This document shows, one piece after another, positions 34,223 to 43,420 of a stretch of 64,000 nucleotides of DNA. Origin of the DNA: Alphaproteobacteria bacterium (GTDB taxonomy: Bacteria; Pseudomonadota; Alphaproteobacteria; UBA8366); assembly GCA_009377445.1 (NCBI GenBank), contig WHUA01000002.1:62001-126000 (forward strand), in the 5' to 3' direction. The position numbers were made by a program, and so were the translations under genes. Within the stretch, counting starts at the first letter, position 1. Each line of letters begins with the position of its first letter. The notes beneath the pieces were generated by a model. The model was not told where the DNA came from. It saw nothing but the letters and a program-made list of their open reading frames with translations, and made no database searches.

Positions 34223-36358
34223 TCATACCTTACGCGTCGCCGTCAGGTCGCCCGTGCCGCGCGGTGCCACCGACCAGCCCCGGCCGATCAGGATGGTCGT
34301 GTACTCCTCGTCGACGATGGCGGGCCCGGCGACCGGCGCCTCGGCCGACAAGGCCGAACGGTCGTAGACCGGCGTCTCCCGCCAGGCGCCCTCCAGATAA
34401 ACGCGGCGGCTGCCCTTCGGCGTCGAGCCGCCCACGCTTTCATAGGGCCGCAGCGCCGGCTTCGGCAGCCGCCCGGTCGCCGTCACCCGGCAGGTCACGA
34501 TGTCGGCCGGCGTCGTGCGGTCGTCATAGGCGAAGCGCTGCTTGTGCTGAACGTGGAACGCCTCGACGAGCCGCGCGAGACCCGCCTCGCTGATCTCCCA
34601 CTCGGGCCACGGCACCAGCAGCTCGAAGGCCTGGCCGCGATAACGCATGTCGGCGGCGACCGAGAACTGCCGCCCGGCGGCCGGTTGCGTCCGGCCGCCG
34701 TCTTTGGAAGACCGGCGCGCGACGACACGCGCGCCGGCGCCGGACGCGATGCCGTCCCGCGCCAGCAGCGCCTCGCCGTCCGCCAGCAGGGCGTCGAACA
34801 CCTCCTTCAGCGCCGGCAGCGAATCCGGCACGGCGGGCAGCAGCCGCGAGCGCGCCACGTCGTGGCTGATATCGGAGAACAGGATGCCGTAGGCCGACAG
34901 CGTGCCCGGATCGCGCGGGAAGACGACGCGGCGCATGCCGAGCTCGTCGGCCAGCGCGGTCGCGTGCAGCCCGCCTGCGCCGCCGAAGGACACCAGCGCG
35001 AAGTCGCGCGGGTCGAGCCCCTTCTCGAACAGGCTGAGCTTGATCGCCGCCGCCATGTTGGAATTCGCCACGGCGACGATTCCCTCCGCCGCCGTCTCGG
35101 GACCGAGGCCGAGCGGCCCGCCGATGCGCGCCGCCACCGCCGCGAGCGCCGCGTCCCGGTCGAGCGTCATGCCGCCGCCGAGGAAGAAGCCGGGATCGAT
35201 CCGGCCAAGCGCCACGTTGGCGTCGGTCACCGCCGGCTCCGTGCCGCCTGCGCCGTAACTGACCGGCCCCGGATCGGCGCCCGCGCTCTGCGGCCCGACG
35301 CGCAGCCGGTTTCCGCCATCGATCCAGGCGATCGAGCCGCCGCCCGCGCCGATCGTGCGGATCTCGGCCATCGGCACGCGCACGGGCAGGCCGTCGATTT
35401 CGCCCTCCGTCACCACCGTGGATTTGCCGTCGCGCACGACGCAAACGTCGAAGCTGGTGCCGCCCATGTCGATGCCGACGAGGTTCGGCTCGCCGAGCGT
35501 CTCGGCCAGCCGGGTCACCGCCATCGCGCCGCCGGACGGGCCGGACAGCAGCAGCCGCACCGGCTGCTCCCCCGCCACCGCCGGCGTGGTAACGCCGCCA
35601 TTGGATTGCACGAGGTAGAGATGCGCGTCGAACCGCTCGTCCCGCATCCGCGCCGCCAGCCGCTTCAGATAACGCGCGACCACCGGCGCCAGCAGCGCGT
35701 TCAGCACCGTCGTTGACGAGCGCTCGAACTCGCGCATCTCGGGACTGATGTCGCTCGACAGCGAGACCGCCGCCTCGGGCCAGGCTTCGGCGAGCATCGC
35801 CTTGAAGGCCTGCTCGTGCGCCGGGTTGGCATAGGCATGCAGCAGGCAGACGGCGACCGCCTCCACCGCGCCGTCCTCGCCGCCGGACGCGCGCACCGCC
35901 TCGATCAGCGTCTTCGCCGCCGCGCGGTTCAGCGGCGTCTCGACGCTGCCGTCCGCGCGCATGCGCTCCGCCAGGCCGAAGCGCCGCCGCCGCGGCACCA
36001 GCACCGACCGCTTCTCCGCCTTCAGGCCGTAAATGTCCTTCCGCACATGGCGGCCGATCTCCAGCACGTCCTCGAAGCCGCGCGTGGCGATCAGCGCGCC
36101 GGTCGCGAGCTTCCGCTCCAGCACCGCGTTGGTCGCGATGGTCGTGCCGTGCAGCACCAGCCCCACGTCGCCGAGCGCGAAGCCATAGCGCGCCGCCGCC
36201 CCCGCGATGCCGCGCATGAAGCCCTCCGACGGATCCTTCGGCGTCGTCGGCACCTTGAACGACACCGCGCCGCCGGTGCGCGCATCGAAGACCTGCAGAT
36301 CGGTGAACGTCCCGCCGATATCGACGGCGATGCGGACGGGCTTTTCGGTGTCGGTCAT
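34223..36358 (-). CDS. hyuA: Hydantoinase A/oxoprolinase-family protein
   Basis: 711 residues from the ATG at 36358. The actin/Hsp70-like ATPase start VRIAVDIGGTFTDLQVFD, TTIATNAVLERKLATGALIATRGFEDVLEIGR, LVGIDMGGTSFDV and RTIGAGGGSIAWID are all diagnostic of HyuA. It supplies the ATP-binding subunit of the hydantoinase/oxoprolinase pair. A palindromic element encodes about 20 residues (RVVARRSSKDGGRTQPAAG) before DMRYRGQ, in the same orientation as in aidB. Ribosome binding site GAGATGAGA is weak. Confidence 0.9.
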   Translation of the reverse strand: MTDTEKPVRIAVDIGGTFTDLQVFDARTGGAVSFKVPTTPKDPSEGFMRGIAGAAARYGFALGDVGLVLHGTTIATNAVLERKLATGALIATRGFEDVLEIGRHVRKDIYGLKAEKRSVLVPRRRRFGLAERMRADGSVETPLNRAAAKTLIEAVRASGGEDGAVEAVAVCLLHAYANPAHEQAFKAMLAEAWPEAAVSLSSDISPEMREFERSSTTVLNALLAPVVARYLKRLAARMRDERFDAHLYLVQSNGGVTTPAVAGEQPVRLLLSGPSGGAMAVTRLAETLGEPNLVGIDMGGTSFDVCVVRDGKSTVVTEGEIDGLPVRVPMAEIRTIGAGGGSIAWIDGGNRLRVGPQSAGADPGPVSYGAGGTEPAVTDANVALGRIDPGFFLGGGMTLDRDAALAAVAARIGGPLGLGPETAAEGIVAVANSNMAAAIKLSLFEKGLDPRDFALVSFGGAGGLHATALADELGMRRVVFPRDPGTLSAYGILFSDISHDVARSRLLPAVPDSLPALKEVFDALLADGEALLARDGIASGAGARVVARRSSKDGGRTQPAAGRQFSVAADMRYRGQAFELLVPWPEWEISEAGLARLVEAFHVQHKQRFAYDDRTTPADIVTCRVTATGRLPKPALRPYESVGGSTPKGSRRVYLEGAWRETPVYDRSALSAEAPVAGPAIVDEEYTTILIGRGWSVAPRGTGDLTATRKV
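34674..34738. repeat. In-frame three-hairpin palindromic element, copy 4 (inside hyuA)
   Basis: GGCGGCCGG-ttgcgt-CCGGCCGCC (34676-34699), core GTCTTTGGAAGAC (34700-34712) and CCGGCGCGCG-acgaca-CGCGCGCCGG (34712-34737). Same orientation as copy 1. Confidence 0.88.
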
Positions 36359-36392
36359 GTTCTCATCTCTATTCCATTTCTTCGCCGCCGTC

Positions 36393-38102
36393 TCACCCCC
36401 CACCCCAATCCTCCCCCGCAAGGGGGGAGGGATAGAGCTCCCTCAACGCTTCCTCACTGAACTTCCCGCTCCGCCTGTCTTCCTCCAGCGCCGCCGCATC
36501 GCGCCGCTCCGGCGGGCCGTAGCCGCCGGCTCCCGGCGTCTCGACGACGATCTGCTCGCCCGCCTTCACGGCGATGCCGCTCGGCTTGATGTCGAGCGTC
36601 CGTTCGCCCTGGCCCGTCACGTGCAGGAAGCGGCCCATCCCGCCGGGGCCGCCGCCGAAGATGCCCCAGGGCGCGTTGCGGAAGCGCTCGCCCGCGCCGT
36701 TGAAGACGCAATCGTGGGCGACCGGCTCGATCACGCGGCGGAGGCCGAGCCCGCCGCGGAATTCGCCCGCGCCGCCGGAATCCTCGATCAGGCCATAGCG
36801 CACCACCCGCAAGGGATACTCCATCTCGATCGCCTCGACGGGCAGGTTCGACGTGTTGGTGATGTGGACCTGCACGCCGTCCTTGCCGTCGCGGTCGTTG
36901 CGCCCGCCGAAGCCGCCGCCGAGGGTTTCCAGATAGAGGTAATCGCGCCCGGTCGTGGGATCGCGCCCGGCGAACACCGCCGTCGTGTTCGCGCCGTTCG
37001 CCGCGCCGACCGCGGCATCCGGCAGCGCGTCCTTGAGCGCGCCGATCACCACGTCGACGATGCGCTGGCAGGTGTTGGCGCGCGCGGCGACCGGCGACGG
37101 CGCGACGCAATCGAGCAGGCTGCCGCGCTCGGTCACGATCTCGCAGACGTCGAGCACCCCCTGGTTGTTCGCCACCTCGGGGTCGAGCAGCGCCTTCAGC
37201 GAATAGCAGACCGACGCCTTCGTCGCGTTGAGCGTCACGTTGACGTTGCCGCGCACCTGCGGCGCGGTGCCGGTGAAGTCGAAGCGGATGCGGTCGCCCG
37301 CAACCTCGACCGCGAGACGGATCGGAATGTCGATTGCGCCGAGGCCGTCGTCGTCCATCACGTCCGCGAAGCGGTAGACGCCGTCCGGGATCGCGGCCAC
37401 GGCGTCGCGCATGCGCCGCTCGGTGCGGGCGATCATGTCTTGGAAGCCGCGCTCGACGACCGCCGCGCCGTATTGGCCGGCAATCTCCAGGAGCCGCCGC
37501 GCGCCGAGGCGGCAGGCGGAGATCTGCGCGTAGTAATCGCCGCGCCGCTCCTCCGGCAACCGCACGTTCAGCAGCAGCAGGTTGAGGATGTCGCGCTGCA
37601 GCTCGCCGCGCCGAAACAGCCGGACGACGGGAATGCGGATGCCTTCCTGGTAAATCTCCGACATGCCGCCCGCCATCGAGCCCGGCGCCATGCCGCCGAC
37701 GTCGGCGTGATGGGCGATGTTGCACATGAAGGCGACGATCCGGCCTTCGGCGAAGACCGGCATCGCCATGTTGATGTCGGGCAGGTGCGTGCCGCCCGCC
37801 GCATGCGGGTCGTTGGCGACGAAGATGTCGCCCTCGGCGATTTCCTGCATCGGGAACTTCGCGCGGAGCGCGGCCATCATGCCGATCATCGAGGCCAGAT
37901 GGATCGGCAGCGAGCTTTCCGCCTGGACGATCAGCCGGCCGTCGCGGTCGCAGATCGCCGTCGAATGGTCGCGCCGCTCCTTGATGTTGGTGGAATAGGC
38001 GCTGCGCATGAGCGCGATGAACGTCTCGTCCGTCACCGAGCGCAGCGCGTTGAACAGTATCTCCAGCGTGACGGCGTCGAGCGCCGCGTCGTTCCGCGTC
38101 AT
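36393..38102 (-). CDS. hyuB: Hydantoinase B/oxoprolinase-family protein, second copy
   Basis: 569 residues from the ATG at 38102, which overlaps the stop of the upstream hyuA (ATGA). Blocks VTLEILFNALRSVTDETFIALMRSAYSTNIKERRDHSTA, VANDPHAAGGTHLPDI, EIYQEGIRIPVVRLF and TPGAGGYGPPERRD identify the family. The two HyuB proteins differ a good deal, so they are not a recent duplication. The last residues (PSPLAGEDWGGG) are encoded by a C-rich palindromic repeat at 36405-36430, so the stop has probably shifted into the repeat. Confidence 0.88.
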   Translation of the reverse strand: MTRNDAALDAVTLEILFNALRSVTDETFIALMRSAYSTNIKERRDHSTAICDRDGRLIVQAESSLPIHLASMIGMMAALRAKFPMQEIAEGDIFVANDPHAAGGTHLPDINMAMPVFAEGRIVAFMCNIAHHADVGGMAPGSMAGGMSEIYQEGIRIPVVRLFRRGELQRDILNLLLLNVRLPEERRGDYYAQISACRLGARRLLEIAGQYGAAVVERGFQDMIARTERRMRDAVAAIPDGVYRFADVMDDDGLGAIDIPIRLAVEVAGDRIRFDFTGTAPQVRGNVNVTLNATKASVCYSLKALLDPEVANNQGVLDVCEIVTERGSLLDCVAPSPVAARANTCQRIVDVVIGALKDALPDAAVGAANGANTTAVFAGRDPTTGRDYLYLETLGGGFGGRNDRDGKDGVQVHITNTSNLPVEAIEMEYPLRVVRYGLIEDSGGAGEFRGGLGLRRVIEPVAHDCVFNGAGERFRNAPWGIFGGGPGGMGRFLHVTGQGERTLDIKPSGIAVKAGEQIVVETPGAGGYGPPERRDAAALEEDRRSGKFSEEALRELYPSPLAGEDWGGG

Positions 38103-40165
38103 GGCGCAAGCTCCAGCAGAAGGTTGCCGTAGCCGTCGACCCGCGCCCGGTCGCCGGGGAAGACGATGGTGGTGGCGTCGAGCTGATCGATCACGGCGGG
38201 ACCTTCGAGAACATGGCCGGGATGGAGCGCGCGGCGGTCGAACACCGGCGCCGCCGTGGCCGCGTCCGCCGCGAACCACACCGGGCGCGTCTCGACCGGA
38301 TCGGGCGCCGATGCCGGGGCCGCCTCCTGGGCGGTCGCGCCCGGCTGGCGCAGCCGGCCATGCGCGGTCAGCCGGATGTTGACGATCTCGACGGCGTCGT
38401 CGGGATTGTGGAAGCCGTAGCTCCGCTCATGCGCCGCGAAGAACAGCCGGCGCAGCGCCGCGGCATCGGGTATCGCCGGGACATGCGCCGCGTCCTTGCT
38501 TTCGCCGAGCGCCACCCGCAGCTCGAAATTCTGTCCGACGTAGCGCATGTCGAAGCTGAGCTCGATCGAATGGCCGATCGCATCGCCCGCGCTTTCCGCC
38601 GCCCAGCCGCGCGCTTCCCGCGCCAACCCCTCGATCGCCGCCATCACGGGCGCGCGCGCCTCCGCCGCAACGGGATAGCGGCCGCTCGTCACGAAATCTT
38701 CCTTGAGGTCGGACACCACGAGGCCCTGCGCGCAGAGGATGCCCGGCGCGGGCGGGACGACGATCTCCTTCATGCCGAGCGCGCGCGCCACGTCGGCCGC
38801 GTGCAGCGGCCCCGCCCCGCCCATCGCCAGCAGGCTGAAGCGCCGCGGGTCGTGGCCGCGCTCGACGGAAACGGCGCGGATGGCGCGCACCATGTTGGCG
38901 GCGACGATGCCGAGGATGCCGTGCGCCGTCCGCTCCAGGGTGAAGCCGAGACGCACGGCGACCGGCGCTATCGCGCGCCGTGCCGCCGCCGCGTCGAGCG
39001 CCATCGCGCCGCCCAGCAGTCCGCGCGGCGAGAGGCGGCCGAGCACGAGGTTGGCGTCGGATACCGTCGGCCGCTCGCCGCCCCGGCCGTAGCAGGCAGG
39101 GCCGGGCTCAGCGCCCGCGCTCTCCGGCCCCACTTTCAGAAGGCCGTCGCGGTCGAACCAGGCGATCGAGCCGCCGCCCGCGCCGATGGTGTTGATGTCG
39201 ACCATCGGCAGGCGCACGGGGAAGCCGGCGACCTCCTGCTCGTTGTTGATGCCGGCGCGATGATCGCGGATCAGGCAGACGTCCGCGCTGGTGCCGCCCA
39301 TGTCGAGCGTGATGACGTCGGGCCGGCCGGCCAGCTTGCCGATATGCACCGCGCCCACCGCGCCCGCCGCCGGGCCCGACAGCGCCGTGCGGATGGGGTA
39401 ATCGCCGGCGCGCGCGACCGACATCAGGCCGCCGCTCGACTGGTTGATGCCGATCAGCGCCTTCGGCGCGCGCTCGGCGAGCCCCTCCGCCAAGTCCCGC
39501 ATGTAGCGGCTCAGCGCCGGCTGCAGGTAGGCGTTCTGCACCGTCGTCGAGAAGCGCTCGAACTCGCGGAATTCAGGCCGCACGTCGGACGACAGGGAGA
39601 GATGGAGGCCGGGCAGCGCGGCGCGCAACGCCGCGCCGATGCGCCGCTCGTGCGCCGGATCGAGGAAGCCGAACAGCAGGCAGACCGCGCAGGCTTCGGC
39701 GCCCGATGCGCGCACTTGCGCCACCGCGCCATCGACCGCGTCCGCGTTCAGCGGCTCGACCACCTCGCCCCGCGGGCCGATGCGCTCGCGGATTTCGAAC
39801 CGGCGCTCGCGCGGCACCAGCGGCGGCGGGTAGTCCGCCTTGAGATCATACATGCGCGGGCGGGTCTGGCGGCCGATTTCCAGCAGGTCGCGGAAGCCGG
39901 CCGTGGTGACCAGCGCGACCTTCGCCCCGCGGCGCTGGATCAGCGCGTTCGTGGCGACGGTGGTGCCGTGCCCGAGTCGGCCGATCTTCGCCGGCTCGAT
40001 CGCCTCCGCGCGGCACAATGCGTCGAGCCCGCCGAGGATCGCCCGGGCCGGGTTGTCCGGCGTCGAGAGCGTCTTGTGCACGCGCTCGCGACCGGCGCCC
40101 TCGTCGTCGAAGGCGTAGAAATCGGTGAAGGTGCCGCCGACGTCGACGCCGATAAACCAGACCAT
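38099..40165 (-). CDS. hyuA: Hydantoinase A/oxoprolinase-family protein, second copy
   Basis: 688 residues. FIGVDVGGTFTDFYAFDDEG, GHGTTVATNALIQRRGAKVALVTT, ITLDMGGTSADVCLI and INTIGAGGGSIAWFDRDG give the HyuA ATPase fold. It overlaps the following hyuB by four bases, which indicates coupled translation and a heteromeric enzyme. Its promoter must lie in the 200 bases shared with the divergent TRAP transporter, suggesting that uptake and hydrolysis are controlled together. Confidence 0.9.
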   Translation of the reverse strand: MVWFIGVDVGGTFTDFYAFDDEGAGRERVHKTLSTPDNPARAILGGLDALCRAEAIEPAKIGRLGHGTTVATNALIQRRGAKVALVTTAGFRDLLEIGRQTRPRMYDLKADYPPPLVPRERRFEIRERIGPRGEVVEPLNADAVDGAVAQVRASGAEACAVCLLFGFLDPAHERRIGAALRAALPGLHLSLSSDVRPEFREFERFSTTVQNAYLQPALSRYMRDLAEGLAERAPKALIGINQSSGGLMSVARAGDYPIRTALSGPAAGAVGAVHIGKLAGRPDVITLDMGGTSADVCLIRDHRAGINNEQEVAGFPVRLPMVDINTIGAGGGSIAWFDRDGLLKVGPESAGAEPGPACYGRGGERPTVSDANLVLGRLSPRGLLGGAMALDAAAARRAIAPVAVRLGFTLERTAHGILGIVAANMVRAIRAVSVERGHDPRRFSLLAMGGAGPLHAADVARALGMKEIVVPPAPGILCAQGLVVSDLKEDFVTSGRYPVAAEARAPVMAAIEGLAREARGWAAESAGDAIGHSIELSFDMRYVGQNFELRVALGESKDAAHVPAIPDAAALRRLFFAAHERSYGFHNPDDAVEIVNIRLTAHGRLRQPGATAQEAAPASAPDPVETRPVWFAADAATAAPVFDRRALHPGHVLEGPAVIDQLDATTIVFPGDRARVDGYGNLLLELAP

Positions 40166-40365
40166 GTTCCTTCCCGTCGCTGCCGCTCGAGGGTAATGCT
40201 AGCGCATCATCGCCTACCCGCGCCGATGACGCCATGAGGTTGCAGTAGACGCGGCCCATTGCCTCGGCTACGCTAATCGAGACGTTGATTCAAAGCCATA
40301 GGACGACGCCCGGAGGCATCAATTACCGGGCCGCCATAAAAGCAACGATCACAGGGAGAAGCCTC

Positions 40366-41433
40366 ATGTTCCGGACCGTTTCGAAAGCCGCATTTGCAGT
40401 AGCGCTCGCAGGCGCCATCGGCCTGGCCGCCGCAACTGCTTCCGCCGCGGATCTTCCCAAGAACAGTTTCAAAGTCGTCGGCACCTGGGGAAATCTCAGC
40501 AACTACCAGAAATACGAAGGCCCGTTCTGGAACAAGACCGTCGCGGAAATCTCCAAGGGCTCGATCACGGCGCAAGCCACGCCGCTGACGGAGCTCGGCC
40601 TCAAAGGCTTCGAGGTGATGCGCCTGCTCAAGCTCGGCGTGTTCGACTTCGCCTTCGGCGTGATCGGCTATGTCGCGTCCGAGGATGCGGTGTTCGAAGG
40701 CGTCGACCTCTCGGTCGTCGCGCAGGACATCAAGACGGCGCGCGAGGTCACCAAGGTCTACCGCCCGACGCTCGAAAAGGCTTTCGAGAAGATATACGGC
40801 GCCAAGCTGATGATCATGGCCCCCTTCCCGAGCCAGATGCTGTTCTGCAACAGCGAGATCAAGAGCATCGCCGACCTCAAGGGCAAGAAGATCCGCGTCT
40901 ACAGCACGACGCTCGGCGACTTCGTCGAAGGCGTCGGCGGCAACAGCGTGACCGTGTCCTTTGCGGAGGTCGTGCCCGCCCTGGAGAAGGGCGTCGTCGA
41001 CTGCGGCATCACCGGCACCATGCCCGCCTACAAGGCGAAATGGTACCAGGTGGCGAAGACCGTCTATGCGCTGCGCGTGGGTTGGGGCATCGAATTCGGC
41101 GCTTTCAGCCTGAAGCGCTGGAATGCGCTCGACAAGGCGACGCAGGACTTCTTCACGGCCGAGTTCGCCAAGCTCGAAGACGCCTTCTGGAAGGGCATCG
41201 GCGACGAAGACGAGATGGGAATCATCTGCAACACAGGCGTCGGCGGCAAGTGCAGCGAAGGCGAGCCCGGCAAGATGAAGCTGGTAAAGCCGTCCGATGC
41301 GGACGTGGCCGCGCGCCGCAAGGTGCTCGAGGAGTTCATCCTGAAGCGCTGGGCGAGCCGGTGCAGCGCCGAGTGCGTCAAGAACTGGAACGACACGGTC
41401 GGCAAGCTCGTCGGCATCAAGGCCGGCGGCTGA
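40366..41433 (+). CDS. TRAP transporter substrate-binding protein (DctP family)
   Basis: 355 residues from the ATG at 40366 after AGGGAG. The signal peptide ends at ATASA. The mature protein has DctP-family features: FWNKTVAEISKGSITAQATPLTELGLKG, FPSQMLFCNSEIKSIADLKGKKIRVYSTTLGDFVEGVG and the ligand-binding AEVVPALEKGVVDCGITG. It captures a small, usually carboxylated, solute in the periplasm for the DctQM permease encoded next. The substrate may be related to the hydantoinase neighbours; that link is inferred. Confidence 0.9.
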   Translation: MFRTVSKAAFAVALAGAIGLAAATASAADLPKNSFKVVGTWGNLSNYQKYEGPFWNKTVAEISKGSITAQATPLTELGLKGFEVMRLLKLGVFDFAFGVIGYVASEDAVFEGVDLSVVAQDIKTAREVTKVYRPTLEKAFEKIYGAKLMIMAPFPSQMLFCNSEIKSIADLKGKKIRVYSTTLGDFVEGVGGNSVTVSFAEVVPALEKGVVDCGITGTMPAYKAKWYQVAKTVYALRVGWGIEFGAFSLKRWNALDKATQDFFTAEFAKLEDAFWKGIGDEDEMGIICNTGVGGKCSEGEPGKMKLVKPSDADVAARRKVLEEFILKRWASRCSAECVKNWNDTVGKLVGIKAGG

Positions 41434-41507
41434 AGAAAGGCCCGCGCGGGCGGCGCTGACCTAGCCTCGAATTGGCTAGGCGCGTTGCCGCCCGCGGGTT
41501 CCCCATC

Positions 41508-42137
41508 ATGCTCGATGTTCTCATCCAACGGCTGGAAACAGTCTCCCGCTATGCCGTCTGGGCCGGCGGCGCAATGCTGTTCTTCGCCGCATTCATGGTG
41601 ACGGGCGACGTGCTCGTCCGCGCCACGACGGGACGCTCGATGGGCGGCTCCGACGAGATCTCCGGCTACCTGCTGGCGATCAGCACGAGCTGGGCCTTTG
41701 CGCATACCCTGCTGAACCGGGTGAATGTCCGCGTCGACGCGCTCTATTTGCTGTTCGGCCGTTCGCTGCAGGCCGCGCTCGACGTGCTCGGCCTGCTCGT
41801 TCTCACCGCCTTCGGCCTCGCCGTCACCTGGCGGGCCATCGGCGTGTTCGTCTACTCGGCCTCCTACTGGGCCAAATCGATCACGCCGATGCAGACGCCG
41901 CTGGCGATTCCGCAGTTCTTCTGGGTGCTCGGCCTCCTGCTGTTTTCGGCGTCGCTGATCGTCGTGCTACTGCGCAGCGTGATCGCGCTGGCGCAGCGGG
42001 ACGCGGCCACGATCGGGAGACTGGCCGGCGCGCGCACGCTGCGCGAGGAGGTCGAAGAGGAGCTCCACATAAGCGACAGCCGGGCCGAGCCCGGCAGGGG
42101 CGACAGCCGGGCCGGGCCCGGCAGGAGCGACGGCTGA
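41508..42137 (+). CDS. TRAP transporter small permease (DctQ family)
   Basis: 209 residues from the ATG at 41508 with four hydrophobic segments and the family signature VTGDVLVRATTGRSMGGSDEISGYLL. The C-terminal tail holds two 27-bp repeat units encoding DSRAEPGRG/DSRAGPGRS that are not part of the family fold. Its stop overlaps the next start in TGATG, so translation of DctQ and DctM is coupled. Confidence 0.9.
   Translation: MLDVLIQRLETVSRYAVWAGGAMLFFAAFMVTGDVLVRATTGRSMGGSDEISGYLLAISTSWAFAHTLLNRVNVRVDALYLLFGRSLQAALDVLGLLVLTAFGLAVTWRAIGVFVYSASYWAKSITPMQTPLAIPQFFWVLGLLLFSASLIVVLLRSVIALAQRDAATIGRLAGARTLREEVEEELHISDSRAEPGRGDSRAGPGRSDG
42075..42128 (+). repeat. 27-bp tandem repeat, 2 units, at the end of dctQ
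   Basis: Two 27-base units starting GACAGCCGGGCCG and differing at three positions, encoding nine residues each directly before the stop codon. Confidence 0.88.
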
Positions 42138-43420
42138 TGCTCCTCACCGCCCTCGCCATTCTTCTCGGGCTTCTCGCGCTCAGCGTGCCGGTCGCCGCGG
42201 CGCTCGGCATGCTCGGCCTCGCCTTGGGCGAGATTTTCGGGACCATGCCGCTGCATCTCGCGCTCGGCGATTCCTTCTGGCAGAACGGCATCGAATTCCT
42301 GCTCATGGCGATCCCGATGTTCATCCTGCTGGGCGAGCTGCTGCTGCGGTCGGGGATTGCCGGACGGATGTATGCGTCGCTGGCGCAATGGCTGTCCTGG
42401 CTGCCGGGCGGGCTGATGCATTCGAATATCGGCTCCTGCGCCATGTTCGCCGCCACCTCGGGCTCCAGCGTCGCCACCGCGGCGACGATCGGCACCGTCG
42501 CGATGCCGGAGATAAAGCGGCACGGCTACAACGAGCGGCTGTTCCTCGGAACCATCGCCGCGGGCGGCACGCTCGGCATCCTGATACCGCCGTCGATCAA
42601 CCTCATCATCTACGGCCTGCTCACCAATACCTCGGTACCCGACCTGTACCTCGCGGGCTTCATTCCGGGATTCATGCTCGCCGGCCTCTTCATGCTGACG
42701 GTGCTGGCATTCTGCCTCGTCTTCCCGAAATGGGGCGGCGTGCCCATCGCGACGTCCTGGGAGCAACGCATCAAGGGTTTGCCGTATCTGATACCGCCGC
42801 TGCTGGTCTTCGTCGTCGTCGTCGGGACGATCTATCTCGGCTGGGCGACCCCGACGGAAGCGGCCTCCCTCGGCGTCGTCTTCGCGCTCATCCTCGCGGT
42901 CTATTACAAGTCGCTGTCGCTCGCGATGCTGCGCGAGGCGGTCGAAGGCACGATGAAGACGACCGCCATGGTCATGCTGATCATTCTGGCGGCGATCTTC
43001 CTCAACTTCGTCCTGGCCTTCATCGGGCTGACGCAGCAGCTCACCCAGTTCATCGAGGGGCTTGGCCTGGGGCCGACCAACACGCTGCTGGTGATCATCG
43101 TCTTCTATCTGGTGCTCGGCTGCTTCATGGAGACGCTGTCGATGCTGATCACCACGGCGCCGCTCATCACGCCGATCGTGGTCGCGCTCGGCTTCGACCC
43201 GGTCTGGTTCGGCATCCTGCTGACGGTGCTGCTGGAAACGGCGCTGATCACGCCGCCGGTAGGGGTAAATCTCTATGTGGTTCAAGGCATAAGAACCCGC
43301 GGCACCTTGAACGACGTCATCATCGGCACGCTGCCCTTCGTCGGCACGATGTTCGTGATGCTGGCGCTGCTCGTGCTGTTTCCGCAGATCGCGCTCTGGC
43401 TGCCGGCGGCGATGCGCTGA
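42137..43420 (+). CDS. TRAP transporter large permease (DctM family)
   Basis: 427 residues with about 12 hydrophobic segments. Typical stretches include FLLMAIPMFILLGELLLRSGIAGRMY, a GSSVATAATIGTVAMPEIKRHGY loop and GGTLGILIPPSINLIIYG. DctM is the sodium-coupled translocation subunit. It completes a tripartite TRAP system with the two preceding genes. Confidence 0.92.
   Translation: MLLTALAILLGLLALSVPVAAALGMLGLALGEIFGTMPLHLALGDSFWQNGIEFLLMAIPMFILLGELLLRSGIAGRMYASLAQWLSWLPGGLMHSNIGSCAMFAATSGSSVATAATIGTVAMPEIKRHGYNERLFLGTIAAGGTLGILIPPSINLIIYGLLTNTSVPDLYLAGFIPGFMLAGLFMLTVLAFCLVFPKWGGVPIATSWEQRIKGLPYLIPPLLVFVVVVGTIYLGWATPTEAASLGVVFALILAVYYKSLSLAMLREAVEGTMKTTAMVMLIILAAIFLNFVLAFIGLTQQLTQFIEGLGLGPTNTLLVIIVFYLVLGCFMETLSMLITTAPLITPIVVALGFDPVWFGILLTVLLETALITPPVGVNLYVVQGIRTRGTLNDVIIGTLPFVGTMFVMLALLVLFPQIALWLPAAMR

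Noticed and set aside
34223..38102. Recent duplication as the origin of the two hyuAB pairs
   Set aside because: The two HyuA and the two HyuB proteins differ throughout apart from family motifs, and only one pair carries the in-frame palindromic elements.
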